Counted from the stretch's first letter, positions 1 to 9,648 are shown. The stretch is DNA of 64,000 nt from Clostridiales bacterium (GCA_012839295.1 DUNO01000048.1:1-64000), one strand, 5' to 3'. The notes: generated by a model from the sequence alone, not told the origin. Numbers and translations are program-made.

Positions 1-73
1 GCCCAGACAGGAAGGACGGCTTAGCTTTTTGTACCCAAAAATCAGAAAAGTTTCAAAACGAATGCACATAAAA

Positions 74-126
74 ACAACCCCGGGTGATTTTTCCAAGCAG
101 TGAAAGCCTGATTGTCACGGGGTTGT
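74..126 (-). terminator. Terminator of the type III RM operon
   Basis: Perfect 9-bp arms, ACAACCCCG (74-82) and CGGGGTTGT (118-126), lie about 60 bases beyond the res stop codon. Read on the minus strand the stem is followed by TTTTATGTG, a short U-rich tail. The loop is long (35 bases), so termination may be imperfect. Bases 1-73 show nothing recognisable. Confidence 0.5.
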
Positions 127-182
127 CCCTATATGGGACTGAACGGGCTAAAAAACCTAATTTCCCGACAGCCCCTTTCTCA

Positions 183-3143
183 TTATGCATTTATTACTTC
201 TTCGATTATTTGTTTTACTTTTTTGTTGCTTAGCTGTGTATGGAACGATACCTTATATCCATCAATGGTTAACTGCTTGAAGAAGGCTTCTGCACATTTA
301 ATTTTTGCATTTTCTGTACCACGTAAAATAGACTTATTTTCTACTAATTTGGTCTCAACTACAACATTTAATTCTTTAGTTCCATCGCTTTTTTTAACTA
401 CATACATAAAGTCTGGGCTGTAATTTTCTCCGACAATTGTAGGAATAGCAATACTTGATTTTGGGATTTTACCATACACCACAACTTCATCAATACCTGT
501 TCCTGTCATCATGATGTTATCTTTCTCCAATGGAGAATCAAAAGCAATCTTATCATATAGGTATTTCTCTGAAGGAGTGCCTTCAACAAACATAGTGCCA
601 ACAGTTCCCTGCTTTATCATTTCTCGTGGAGAGCCATCTTTATAAGTTAATGCAGTTTCAGTAACAGGTTGTGTTGAACGAGCATAACGAAATCTGGTCT
701 GTGTTTCCTGAATTCGCCAATCTGTAAAGCTCCGAATAATATTGGTAGCTGAATACTCATTTATATGTTCTGGAAAGACTGTTTTTTCTTCAGCCAACTT
801 GCACATAGCATCATGTATGACCTTAATCGGAATACTTGTCTGATTATTGATTCGTTTAATAAATTCATTATAAGCTAATGGTTTCTTTATAGAATAGGAA
901 ACTCCGGAATCTTCTTGTAAATACATCCTTTTGCCATCTGTGGTTACTTCATCACGCTGGCTATAAATGGTTATGTTTCCGAAAGTATCACTTTTCCTAA
1001 GAATGTCATGTAATGCTTGTGGTATTTCAGATTCCAAATCCGAATCATAAAAAAGATAGTATTTCTGATTGATTGTTTCCCATAGCTCTTTAAGTTCGGG
1101 ATATACAGCTTTTCTGATTTTAATTTGCTGTGATTTATTCTTGTTTTTATCGGTGACTTTGTTACTATTAACACCACTTGTAAACTCAGGATATTCGGCA
1201 AAGAAAGCATCTCTATTCTTAGAGCGAATTTCGTAGTTCCTGTTTATATACTTTTTGAGCAATAAATCTGTAAACAAGTCATCAGGGTCAATGTTTCTCG
1301 CTTTTGCAACTTTATCCAAATCATCAGTGTTCAATACTAATGTCATTGGTAATTCACCATTGATTTCATCAACTAATTTTTGTGCAAAGTCAGCTTCTGT
1401 AAAATCCACTATATAATTTAGCTTAAACTCTTCATTGGATATACGGTTTCCGTTTTCATCAACTGGAAGGCGCAATCCTCGTCCTACTTCTTGTAGCTTA
1501 CTGTTTTCACTACCACTGGAACGCAATTTTGCAATGGTAAACACATTAGGATTATCCCATCCTTCTTTTAACGTCCACTTAGAAAATAAGAATCTCCTTG
1601 TATTGTATGTTCCATCTTCATTACGAAGAGATATTAACCCCTTCTTATTATGAAGTATCTCATCTACTTCTTGGGCAATTGCCTCATCAGAATCACTGTT
1701 GTCCTGTGAAAAATATCCTGCATGGCAGGCGCTTATATCTGCTGCACTGGCTTTCAGATATTCTCTGTATTCATCCTCGCTGTCTGGCAATTCCTCTATC
1801 AATGAATTTAGTCTTTCAAGTAACAAGCGTTCAAACATTTCCTTGAGATACGGATTCTTTCCATTATCAGATTCTCTATAGGATGCTATATCATCAATAA
1901 AGAATAGCGCCAGAGTTTTTATCTTGAACTGCCTACCGGAAAAATTCTGGCGTTCTGTTTCAAAGTGACGCTGAATTGCCAATTTAACCATCTGTTCCTG
2001 ATATGAAGAAGAATAAATATCAGTGTTGAATTCTTCACCTTGAAATTTCGTTTGCCCATTGGTAAGCTCAATAAAACTATTCCCAATAGCTGAAATAGTA
2101 ATTCCTTCGAATACTGGGTCTATGATAGATAAGGAATCACCGCTTGAAAGCATGAATGTTTTTGTATCCTCGCCACGTTTTTTGAAATGAAAAGTGGCAG
2201 AAGTCTTGGATACAACGGTTACTAATTTTACTTTTTCTTCTTTCTGTGAAAGTGGCTCGAAATGTTCCTTTGCTACACCCTTTATCAGATTCTGATTAAA
2301 AGAGTCACAGGCATTTAATTCGTATACCAGATTATTTAAATCTTTGTAGGTTACCTTATTGCGACCACGACCCACCGAGATTTCTGGAAATGTTGCACCA
2401 AAGCGAATAATCATCTGAGGCTTTAATTCTTCCACAATAGCTTTATAGGCTTTCTGGTCTCTTGTGAACCTATGGGGTTCATCAATAATGACAATCGGTT
2501 TTGTAGCTCTGAGGGCATTAAATGGTCTAAAAAATCCCTCTACAAGGTAATCATAATCGGAGCGTGTGAGCATATTACCATTTGTCAGTAATTGCATATT
2601 AACGAGCAACACGTAAATTTTATTTGAATTCTGACAAGAACCGGTTACGAAATCACGAATTGGGGAAGGCATAGCAAGAAAGCCTTTTTTCTTTTGCTTT
2701 GGACTTTCCAATACACCTAACTCAATATCACAGTTGTATCCACAGGCATCGGAAAAATGATGCTTAACATAGTTGTCAGAAACAAACTGCTTTGTACCTG
2801 CCTTTATTGACAAAGACGGAACAGCAATAATAAACTTGTTAAAGCCATATTGTTTATGCATCTCATAGATTGTCTGAGTATACACATAAGTTTTTCCTGT
2901 TCCAGTCTCCATTTTTACATCAAGATTAAGGTATTCGCCTTCATCACGGCACCCACGGTAATCGCTGCGGATATTTTTCTGTATTTCCAGTATATTATGG
3001 ATTAGGCGGGCATCTTTGCAGTCAAGAGTAGGATTCTCATATGCAAGATGCGGTTTTGTAATTTTTGCACCATCCAATACGGAAACCAACGCATCAACAG
3101 CCTTTTGCTGATGTGTCAGTTCTCTTTCAAGTATTAGTTCCAA
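183..3143 (-). CDS. res: Type III restriction enzyme Res subunit (helicase-nuclease)
   Basis: Restriction subunit of a type III R-M system. It hydrolyses ATP, translocates or slides on DNA after Mod finds unmethylated sites, and cuts the DNA. Visible: superfamily 2 helicase Walker A METGTGKT near residue 80, a DEAH-like Walker B IIDEPH near residue 225, helicase motif VI-like QEVGRGLRLP, and a C-terminal PD-(D/E)xK nuclease (PDFMYVV then VVETK). Length of about 986 aa is normal for the family. A GTG at 3152 touches the AGGAGG, so the TTG at 3143, 8 bases after it, is the better start; it gives the family-typical N-terminus MELILER. The ribosome site overlaps the mod stop codon, which indicates translational coupling. 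The gene is intact. Confidence 0.93.
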   Translation of the reverse strand: MELILERELTHQQKAVDALVSVLDGAKITKPHLAYENPTLDCKDARLIHNILEIQKNIRSDYRGCRDEGEYLNLDVKMETGTGKTYVYTQTIYEMHKQYGFNKFIIAVPSLSIKAGTKQFVSDNYVKHHFSDACGYNCDIELGVLESPKQKKKGFLAMPSPIRDFVTGSCQNSNKIYVLLVNMQLLTNGNMLTRSDYDYLVEGFFRPFNALRATKPIVIIDEPHRFTRDQKAYKAIVEELKPQMIIRFGATFPEISVGRGRNKVTYKDLNNLVYELNACDSFNQNLIKGVAKEHFEPLSQKEEKVKLVTVVSKTSATFHFKKRGEDTKTFMLSSGDSLSIIDPVFEGITISAIGNSFIELTNGQTKFQGEEFNTDIYSSSYQEQMVKLAIQRHFETERQNFSGRQFKIKTLALFFIDDIASYRESDNGKNPYLKEMFERLLLERLNSLIEELPDSEDEYREYLKASAADISACHAGYFSQDNSDSDEAIAQEVDEILHNKKGLISLRNEDGTYNTRRFLFSKWTLKEGWDNPNVFTIAKLRSSGSENSKLQEVGRGLRLPVDENGNRISNEEFKLNYIVDFTEADFAQKLVDEINGELPMTLVLNTDDLDKVAKARNIDPDDLFTDLLLKKYINRNYEIRSKNRDAFFAEYPEFTSGVNSNKVTDKNKNKSQQIKIRKAVYPELKELWETINQKYYLFYDSDLESEIPQALHDILRKSDTFGNITIYSQRDEVTTDGKRMYLQEDSGVSYSIKKPLAYNEFIKRINNQTSIPIKVIHDAMCKLAEEKTVFPEHINEYSATNIIRSFTDWRIQETQTRFRYARSTQPVTETALTYKDGSPREMIKQGTVGTMFVEGTPSEKYLYDKIAFDSPLEKDNIMMTGTGIDEVVVYGKIPKSSIAIPTIVGENYSPDFMYVVKKSDGTKELNVVVETKLVENKSILRGTENAKIKCAEAFFKQLTIDGYKVSFHTQLSNKKVKQIIEEVINA

Positions 3144-3156
3144 AATCCGCACCTCC

Positions 3157-5109
3157 TTAGTATCTGATATCCAGATTGATTTTTAGATTTTTTTCGGAAT
3201 CACGGAGCATTTTGACATTCGTCTTTAAGTTCTCCATTTCAACATAGTTAAAACTATAACCGAAGAGAATGATATTCTGCGGATTAAAGTTGCCCTGTGA
3301 ATTATATTTTTCTATAAGAGCCTTTATTGCATTCTCAGTTATGCCAGGATTTATGAAATACAAATGATTACGGCACCAATATGCAGTATAACCTGCAAGA
3401 TCAACCATCTCCATATCACTGTTAAAGCCATATCCATCACGCACAAGCCATGTAGTCAATACTGTATTCGCTCCGAATTCGTCGTACACAGTTGTATCCG
3501 TAACAAATCCGCTGTTATCAAAGGACTCCATCTTATCTAATGTTGACTGGCTTACTTCCTGTAATATATAGTGCTTGAAACCAAGGTCAGCTGTAGTGTC
3601 ATTATTATTTTCTTTTATCTTTTTAGCGGCTCGGATGATTCTTTCAATTCCTATTTGGTCTATTGTTTTATACCCAGCCTTTTCGGCTTCACTTCCTTTT
3701 TTAACTCCTTCTGGCAATTGCACTAATATATATTTTCTGTTGTTGTTTTTTTCTACATTGGAACGCATAATTGCATGAGCAGTTGTGGAACTACCAGCAA
3801 AAAAATCAATAACCAAATCATCATCAGAACTGCCAATAGCAATAACCTTTTCAATTAAGCCTATCGGTTTAGCTGTTTCGAATATCTTCTTATCGTCGAA
3901 TAAATTCCTAATATCTCGCGTAGCTTTCTTATTACCTTCTGTATCATCCCATAAGGCAGAAGCGTATTCTTCAGGAACAAAAAAGTCTTTCCATATGTTT
4001 CCGGGTGCTTTTGTTCTGTTTTCAAGGTAGTACTTTTGATACGGATGCCATATTTCTTCTCCTTGGCGTGCAGTTTTCTTCCATTCAATGAGACCATCTT
4101 CTTGAAGTTGCTTTGCTGTTTCAGGTGCACAAATCCATCTGCTTTCATATCCTGTAGGACCATATGGATAAATTTCGGTGCCATCTGGAGCAATCATTGC
4201 GTAAAACATAGTTGGTCTATCTTCACGTCTATCTTCACCACCAGTTCTTCTAAGAGAACGAGTCAAGTAGCGTTGGCCTTGCTCATCCACTTCATTGTAT
4301 ATTTCAGCATCGCTATCAGACATTTCCAATCCACGAACAATAGCATGAGATATATTTTTTGAATATACAAGAATATAGTCCATTTCGTTAACTAATCCAT
4401 CAAAACCACCCCCAGTAGGTGTACCAGTGGCACGAGAGATACACGTTAAAAAGTTGTTTTCGCCAAAGATATCATCACAGATTAATTTGAGGTTTGATTG
4501 TTCATTATCATCAATTGAAATAAATATTATACCGTTGTCATTCATCAAATCTCTTGCCAACTGCAAACGAGGATACATAAACATCAACCAAGCTGAATGA
4601 GAAGCACTACCCCTTTTTGTCAAATCAAGAATACGTTGTGCCTGATCTTCATCGATACTTAATTTAGCAACAAGGTCGTCAATTGTAAAATTGAATTTAT
4701 CATTATATACAAAGCCATCTGAACCTGTGTTGTACGGTGGGTCTATGTAGATACACTTTACCTGTCCGGCATAAGACTTAAGCAGATGCTTCAAACCATC
4801 AAGGTTGTCACCACTGATATAAACATTTTCGCTATTCACATTTTCAGGAAGTGAATTATGGGCATCATTTGGTACGATAACTGTTTCCGTATCTAGTGAT
4901 GCAAGCATTTTTGCATAGCTTTTCCCAAGGAATTTCAATTCATATCCCTCGTGTGAAATTTCAATTTTGTCTTTCAGATATTCTGAAAAGCGAACCACAT
5001 CGAAGGAGCCATCTGCCCTAAAGCAAGATGGAAAATTTTCTTTCAGAACCGCTATTTCCTTATCGTTAAGGGTTACGCTTTCATTAGCTGCTAAAACATC
5101 TTTAATCAT
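3157..5109 (-). CDS. mod: Type III DNA methyltransferase Mod subunit
   Basis: Site-specific adenine methyltransferase of the type III system. It recognises the target and methylates it, and is needed by Res for cutting. Motif IV DPPYNTG comes before the target-recognition region, and motif I DFFAGSST comes late, the order of beta-class methyltransferases. About 650 aa is typical. An upstream in-frame ATG (5145) exists, but GGAGG sits 8 bases before the ATG at 5109, so 5109 is preferred. That start overlaps the regulator stop codon by 8 bases, giving tight coupling regulator-mod-res. The central region (about 200-400) should set the specificity; the recognition sequence cannot be read from it. 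Confidence 0.93.
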   Translation of the reverse strand: MIKDVLAANESVTLNDKEIAVLKENFPSCFRADGSFDVVRFSEYLKDKIEISHEGYELKFLGKSYAKMLASLDTETVIVPNDAHNSLPENVNSENVYISGDNLDGLKHLLKSYAGQVKCIYIDPPYNTGSDGFVYNDKFNFTIDDLVAKLSIDEDQAQRILDLTKRGSASHSAWLMFMYPRLQLARDLMNDNGIIFISIDDNEQSNLKLICDDIFGENNFLTCISRATGTPTGGGFDGLVNEMDYILVYSKNISHAIVRGLEMSDSDAEIYNEVDEQGQRYLTRSLRRTGGEDRREDRPTMFYAMIAPDGTEIYPYGPTGYESRWICAPETAKQLQEDGLIEWKKTARQGEEIWHPYQKYYLENRTKAPGNIWKDFFVPEEYASALWDDTEGNKKATRDIRNLFDDKKIFETAKPIGLIEKVIAIGSSDDDLVIDFFAGSSTTAHAIMRSNVEKNNNRKYILVQLPEGVKKGSEAEKAGYKTIDQIGIERIIRAAKKIKENNNDTTADLGFKHYILQEVSQSTLDKMESFDNSGFVTDTTVYDEFGANTVLTTWLVRDGYGFNSDMEMVDLAGYTAYWCRNHLYFINPGITENAIKALIEKYNSQGNFNPQNIILFGYSFNYVEMENLKTNVKMLRDSEKNLKINLDIRY

Positions 5110-5335
5110 TATCTTTTCCTCCATCCTGAGCCTCATCAGGTACAAATTCTAAAATATCGTCAACCTTGCAGTCTAAAACCCTGCAAATGGTTTCTATGCT
5201 CTCCAAAGACACATAGCTATTGCGTTTCAGCCGGGTTAATATATTACCGGAAAATCCAGCTCTGCGTTGTAATTCAACATTGGATATGTCTTTTTCAATC
5301 ATCAAGTGAAATAACTTTTTATAGCTAACAGCCAT
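5102..5335 (-). CDS. XRE-family helix-turn-helix regulator of the RM operon
   Basis: A 77-aa Cro/CI-type DNA-binding protein. The helix-turn-helix spans about residues 18-60 (VELQRRAGFSGNILTRLKR), with an acidic tail. It is the first gene of the operon and overlaps mod by 8 bases, the position of a controller protein that delays or limits R-M expression. A dyad upstream (5375-5394) is a likely operator for it. That it controls mod and res is inferred from position only. Confidence 0.85.
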   Translation of the reverse strand: MAVSYKKLFHLMIEKDISNVELQRRAGFSGNILTRLKRNSYVSLESIETICRVLDCKVDDILEFVPDEAQDGGKDND

Positions 5336-5374
5336 TCCGCACCTCCATGTGTTTCGTGGTATAATACGTCTATC

Positions 5375-5394
5375 TTATCACGCAAAAGTGATAA
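5375..5394. promoter_or_regulatory. Operator-like dyad before the XRE-mod-res operon
   Basis: TTATCAC and GTGATAA form a perfect 7-bp inverted repeat separated by 6 bases, 40 bases before the regulator start. A plausible minus-strand -10 (TATTAT) lies just downstream near 5361. It fits an autoregulatory site for the XRE protein. It also lies between the operon and the divergent gene at 5552, so it could serve both. Confidence 0.5.
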
Positions 5395-5551
5395 TTACAA
5401 TATGAAGATGCAACTTTCACAGTTAGCTTGCCTACCAAAACGGTACTCGAGCATATCAACCTTATAACACTAAATGGAGCAATGAAAATGAGGAAAATGA
5501 GTTGCTATTATCCTTTTTCAGAGCAATATATGTAATGAAGGAGATGCTACT

Positions 5552-5827
5552 ATGAGTAGAGACTGGACACAGCAAGAATTGCAGAATGCAAGCAAAGCTA
5601 TGAAAGAAGTTGGACATTTAGGATATGAAGAGTTTTGCGAACAGCTGAAAAAGACTATCTTCACAGGATTCTGCAAGGACGCAGATAATAACCTTATTAA
5701 AATCAGTGGCCAATATAAATACAAAGAAGAATTAGAAAAGCAATTACAGGAGCATTTCTGCCACTTAAAAGTAATCACAGTGCTATCCGAGGAGGATATT
5801 GCTTTTATCAAGGAAAATCACGAATAA
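5552..5827 (+). CDS. Small uncharacterised acidic protein
   Basis: A 91-aa soluble protein with no recognised family. It begins MSRDWTQQELQN and has charged, probably helical stretches (YKYKEELEKQLQEHF) with no signal peptide or membrane segment. The start is well supported by AAGGAG 8 bases upstream, and a strong hairpin follows the stop, so it looks like a real single-gene unit. It diverges from the type III R-M operon and may be co-inherited with it. No function is proposed. Confidence 0.7.
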   Translation: MSRDWTQQELQNASKAMKEVGHLGYEEFCEQLKKTIFTGFCKDADNNLIKISGQYKYKEELEKQLQEHFCHLKVITVLSEEDIAFIKENHE

Positions 5828-5844
5828 GCCATCACTAAAATAAG

Positions 5845-5891
5845 CCTCGTTACTGTACCCACACAGGGCAGGGTAACGAGGTCTATTTTTT
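5845..5891. terminator. Bidirectional terminator between convergent genes
   Basis: CCTCGTTAC (5845-5853) pairs perfectly with GTAACGAGG (5873-5881), followed on the plus strand by a T-rich stretch (TCTATTTTTT). It lies between the convergent genes ending at 5827 and 5896. On the minus strand the tail is TTATTTT, so it probably stops both transcripts. Confidence 0.75.
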
Positions 5892-5895
5892 ATTC

Positions 5896-6840
5896 TTAGT
5901 TTTCTGCTTCAGCAGCCTTCTTCCGAGCATAGCTGGCTCGTCTATTCTTCCTATTTCGCTCGGCTTGGCAATTCGGATTATCGCAGTAAAGCTGTCTGCT
6001 CGAACGTCTGACAAAGAACTCTCCACAGCACAGACAGGATAGGACTGTCCCTTGTGATTCTTCATAGCGGAGGTCTGGGTCTATCGGCGGTGCAACGTCA
6101 GCTACCATTCTGGAAAAGGTGTACCAACAAATATCAAATACCGATTGAATGTCGGCTCCGTACATCACTTTGCCTGTTTTCTTATCTAATTTAAGTCTCA
6201 TACGGAAATCCGGAAACATATCAATCACTTGGAAAATATGACCATTGTAATTTTCTAAAATATGAGTCTTGTACTCCTTGTCATCCACGTATTGCCTATA
6301 TCTTTCTAAAAAGGAAAGGCTGTCACGAAGCCTACCTTCGTAATATAGATTTCTTGCATAATAAATATCACCATAATACTTCAAGCTATATAAGGCGAAA
6401 TAGAGTTCAAATACAGTACCCAGATTACACAAATCCTTTATGAATCGATTTATGCTGAAAGTAGCATCCTTCTCAATGATATCCATAAAAGTGATGTGTG
6501 CGAACTTCTCGCTTTCCAGCATTTCATATAAATTATCAATATTATAAGGATGAATATTGTTCCTACACCAATCCCAGACGGCATCTGAAATTGACTCAGT
6601 GCTTTCTGGGTTATTTAACTTGCAATAAAGGTTACACAAGCTGACTAACAGTTCCTGTCCGGTCAAGGAGTAATCAGTTCCACTTTCTGGAGCATGAAGA
6701 CCTGTAAAAATGGGTTTGATTATTTCACCATCATCATCATAGTCCGGAATATACTCAGGAAATCGCACTGCCCTATATATCATTTCTCCAACGCCACCAA
6801 TTTCGACGAAACTAAGATTTTCTGCAGGTAATTTCTTCAT
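5896..6840 (-). CDS. Uncharacterised protein with C-terminal CGNR-like zinc finger
   Basis: A 314-aa protein of unknown role. Residues 1-240 match no family I can name; they look soluble and helical. The C-terminal 50 residues carry a zinc-finger pattern: CLCCGEFF, then a Cys-x4-Cys pair, then a basic tail rich in Arg and Lys. This resembles the zinc finger of CGNR-type transcription regulators and suggests nucleic-acid binding. It lies beside the mobile element and faces away from the excisionase gene; an operator-like dyad sits just upstream (6859-6901). It may be element cargo or a flanking gene. Confidence 0.75.
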   Translation of the reverse strand: MKKLPAENLSFVEIGGVGEMIYRAVRFPEYIPDYDDDGEIIKPIFTGLHAPESGTDYSLTGQELLVSLCNLYCKLNNPESTESISDAVWDWCRNNIHPYNIDNLYEMLESEKFAHITFMDIIEKDATFSINRFIKDLCNLGTVFELYFALYSLKYYGDIYYARNLYYEGRLRDSLSFLERYRQYVDDKEYKTHILENYNGHIFQVIDMFPDFRMRLKLDKKTGKVMYGADIQSVFDICWYTFSRMVADVAPPIDPDLRYEESQGTVLSCLCCGEFFVRRSSRQLYCDNPNCQAERNRKNRRASYARKKAAEAEN

Positions 6841-6858
6841 GACAATCCCCCTTTGAAT

Positions 6859-6901
6859 TGTAATCGTTTATGTAAGCGATGAAAATTTAACAACGATTAC
6901 A
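6859..6901. promoter_or_regulatory. Operator-like inverted repeat upstream of the zinc-finger gene
   Basis: TGTAATCGTT (6859-6868) and AACGATTACA (6892-6901) are perfect 10-bp inverted arms separated by 23 bases (centre spacing about 33, three helical turns). They lie 19 bases before the start of the 314-aa gene. A site for a looping or dimer-pair regulator is plausible; the regulator is unknown. The following A/T-rich stretch (6902-6950) probably holds promoters in both directions. Confidence 0.45.
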
Positions 6902-6972
6902 TTTTATTATACAATAGAATTAAATACAAGAGCAAATTGTAAAACTTATATTCTGTTCCTTGACAAGTGAAT

Positions 6973-7103
6973 AGTCCACCCGCAAGAGATACTTTTGCAG
7001 TGTTGCCGCTAAGATGGTGAAGACCGGAGCGCCTCTACTGCAATCGAAGACGAGGAGACCACGAACAGGTGGCTACCTTAGGAACGGTAACGAATGGTGG
7101 ATG
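6973..7103 (+). ncRNA. Candidate multibranched structured RNA upstream of excisionase
   Basis: A G+C-richer block in A/T-rich DNA folds by eye into a closed multibranch shape. P1 is TCCACC (6975-6980) with GGTGGA (7096-7101). P2 is TTGCAGT (6995-7001) with ACTGCAA (7037-7043), extended by CGCT/AGCG (7007-7010/7028-7031) and capped by GGT-GAAG-ACC. P3 is CCAC/GTGG (7059-7062/7069-7072). P4 is TACC/GGTA (7074-7077/7086-7089). A 30-codon ORF (7014-7106) crosses it but has no good ribosome site. The block ends about 40 bases before the excisionase gene, so it could be a leader or an independent RNA. No known RNA class was recognised. Confidence 0.4.
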
Positions 7104-7144
7104 TAGAAACCAAAACAAATATCAAGATGAGGAGGAAAGAGTAA

Positions 7145-7321
7145 ATGGAGAAAACGACCATGAGTGTGCGGGAGCTATCGGCACAGATGGGCATTAGCCT
7201 ACCGAAAGCATATGAACTTGTAAAATCACCGGGATTCCCAACCATACGAATTGGTACAAGGATTTTAATTCCTGTTGATGCCTATAAGGAATGGCTACTC
7301 AAAAACTCAGCACACAGATAA
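7145..7321 (+). CDS. Excisionase-family helix-turn-helix protein
   Basis: A 58-aa protein, MEKTTMSVRELSAQMG onward, with the compact winged helix-turn-helix of the excisionase/MerR-like class: a first helix SVRELSAQMGIS, then KAYELVKSPGFPTIRIGTRILIPVDAYKEWL. Such proteins bind DNA and steer recombinases toward excision, and some act as activators of element genes. AGGAGG lies about 9 bases before the ATG. It is the first gene of the plus-strand element operon, just after the candidate structured RNA. The assignment is by domain pattern; pairing with the recombinase at 12353 is inferred. Confidence 0.85.
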   Translation: MEKTTMSVRELSAQMGISLPKAYELVKSPGFPTIRIGTRILIPVDAYKEWLLKNSAHR

Positions 7322-7357
7322 TGAAAGCACAAATTTTATGGAGAGGAGGTGGATGAG

Positions 7358-7930
7358 ATGGCAAACGCAATGCAGGAGCTGATGGATATGAGGATATGGA
7401 TGCTGTGGAGATGGGGAAAGGATAAAAACGGCAACCCGACCAAAGTACCCTTTGCAATCAGCGGAGGTTCCAGCGGTACAAATAAGGAATGGAGCCATAC
7501 TTGGGGAACTTACAAAGATGCACTCGCAGCAAAAGTAAGGTTCCATGCAGCAGGTATTGGATTCAAAATTCCAGAAAACTATTTCTTCTTGGATATCGAT
7601 GACAGAGAACTATCAGACCCGCTGGTGCAGACGCTGTTTGCCCGGTTCGATTCCTACACTGAATATTCCGTCAGTGGCACAGGGATTCATATTTATGGTA
7701 AATGCGATTTTAGCAAATTACCCACCTTCTATAATAAAGAAAAGAAAATCAAGTTGGATAACCAGTTCTATCAGAATAATAGAAAAGTCGGCCTTGAGCT
7801 ATATGTCGGCGGTATCACAACCGCTTTGCAGCTTTCACTAGTAACACTATCGAAGATAATCCCCTCCGAGAATGTACTGCCGCACTTCTTACCACCCTTG
7901 ATAAAAATATGCGAAAGACCGAGAAAATAA
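7358..7930 (+). pseudogene. Phage/plasmid primase, N-terminal part (frameshifted)
   Basis: N-terminal primase-polymerase half of a P4/D5-type replication protein. An MLWRWGKDKNGNPTKVPF opening and FLDIDD plus SGTGIHIYG motifs are typical of the primase domain, with the acidic pair in FLDIDD a likely metal ligand. The start at 7358 is set by AGGAGG 8 bases upstream; the GTG at 7349 overlaps that site. Reading is in frame to base 7818, then one base is missing: the next frame continues NRFAAFTSNTIEDNPLRE, and the present frame runs out at 7930. A sequencing deletion would look the same. Restored, it joins the following part to make about 767 aa. Confidence 0.85.
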
Positions 7931-9648
7931 CATACAGTAAAAAGCGTGATGGTGACCGCGCAATCTTTGATATTGTCTGTAATCTCCGTAAGCAGAAAAA
8001 TGGAGAAAAGTTTAAAAGGTTATATGACGAAGGTGATATCTCCGGGTATGGCTCACCGTCAGAAGCGGATGCTGCATTATGCGCCTTAATTGCATTTCGA
8101 ACTGGGCCAGATCCAGAGGCTATTGATGAAATCTTCCGCAGCTCTGCTCTCTATCGTGAAAAATGGGAGCGCGAGGATTACAGAGAAGCTACTATTGCTA
8201 CCGGGATTGAAGCCTGTCAAGGCACCTTTCATAAATCCAAGATGGAGCATCCATATTTCATTAAGTTTAATGAGAAGACCGGGGAGGCTTATGTCAGCGT
8301 TCCGCTCCTTGCAAAGTATGTGCGTGAACACCTCTGCTATGTACTTGTTAGGGATAACGGAAAACAGGGACTTATGAAATATATCTATGAAAATGGCTGC
8401 TACAGGCTTTATGCCGACAATATGCTGATGGGCATTATCAAGCAGTACATTGCGGATTATGATGAGGAACTTGTCAAAATGGGAAAAGTCAGTGAAACAT
8501 TGCAGCATATTACTACCGACCTTAACTATGTCAGCCAAGAGGAATTGAACGCCAATGAGGATTTAATCAACTTCAGCAATGGTCTGCTCCGTATCACTGC
8601 AGACAATGCGACTCTTACTCCACACTCTCCGGATATCCTCTCCACCATACAAATTCCATGTAACTGGACAGGCAAAGAGACACCAACACCAGTGTTTGAC
8701 GGATATATGTACACCCTTACCAACAGTGATAAGGATATAGAGCAATTACTTCTTGAATTTATCGGTGTATGCATATCCAACATCAAGGGATGGCGAATGA
8801 AAAAAGCACTTTTCCTTGTAGGCGATGGTGACACAGGCAAATCTCAGCTAAAGAGCCTTGTGGAGCGATTGCTCGGCAAAGGGAACTTTATCGGTATAGG
8901 CCTTAAAGAAATAGAAGCCAGATTTGGCACCGGTGCTATTTATGGCACACGCCTTGCCGGTAGTTCGGATATGAGTTTTCTCTCTGTGGATGAACTGAAA
9001 ACTTTTAAGAAAATAACAGGTGGCGATAGCTTGTATGCCGAGTTCAAAGGGCAGCAAGCCTTTGAGTTCACCTATAACGGTCTACTTTGGTTTTGCATGA
9101 ACAGACTACCTAAGTTCGGTGGTGATGATGGCAAATGGGTTTATGACCGCATTATGGTAGTACGCTGCCCTAACGTAATTCCAAAAGATAAGCAGGACAA
9201 AACGCTCCTTGATAAAATGTATGCCGAGCGTGATGGCATCGTCTATAAAGCTGTTAATGCACTTCAGAGAGTTATTGCCAATGGCTACCGTTTCTCGGAG
9301 CCAGACAGCGTAAGTCTCGCAAGAGAAAAGTATATGTCAGAGAACAATACTGCAGTCTCATTCTTTGAGGAGTGTATGTGTGAATTGCCTAATGGGAAAA
9401 TCAACAAGCATTGCACCACAGGCCGCATCTACAAGGTTTATCAAGGATGGTGCCGGGAAAACAATAATGGCTTTGCCAAGACTGCTAAAGAGTTCAGAGA
9501 GTCCATCGCTTCACACCTCGGAGCGGATTATTCTACAATCACTACCCGCCAGAATGGCAATACCTACTATAGAGAATATTCACTCACGCTTGAGGCGAAA
9601 GAGCAGTTTTCGAGGGAATATGGCTATGACGATACTGAATTCTTATAA
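7819..9648 (+). pseudogene. Phage/plasmid primase-helicase, C-terminal part (P4-family ATPase)
   Basis: Continuation of the broken primase gene in another frame. It includes a D5 N-terminal-like region (residues about 100-300 of this part) and a superfamily 3 helicase/ATPase with Walker A GDGDTGKS and Walker B-like LSVDELKTF. Such enzymes melt and prime the origin of satellites and plasmids such as phage P4. The first ATG in this frame (7909) has no ribosome site, so independent translation is unlikely unless frameshifting occurs near 7818. The ATPase half has no other lesion. It is followed at once by the GTAGCAGT repeat field. Confidence 0.88.

Noticed and set aside
112-423. 103-codon plus-strand frame inside the res gene end
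   Set aside because: Antisense to a well-supported gene; no ribosome site and no protein-like pattern.
7014-7106. 30-codon frame MVKTGAPLLQSKTRRPRTGG...
   Set aside because: No convincing ribosome site; the stretch is better explained by base-paired stems. Kept only as an alternative to the RNA call.
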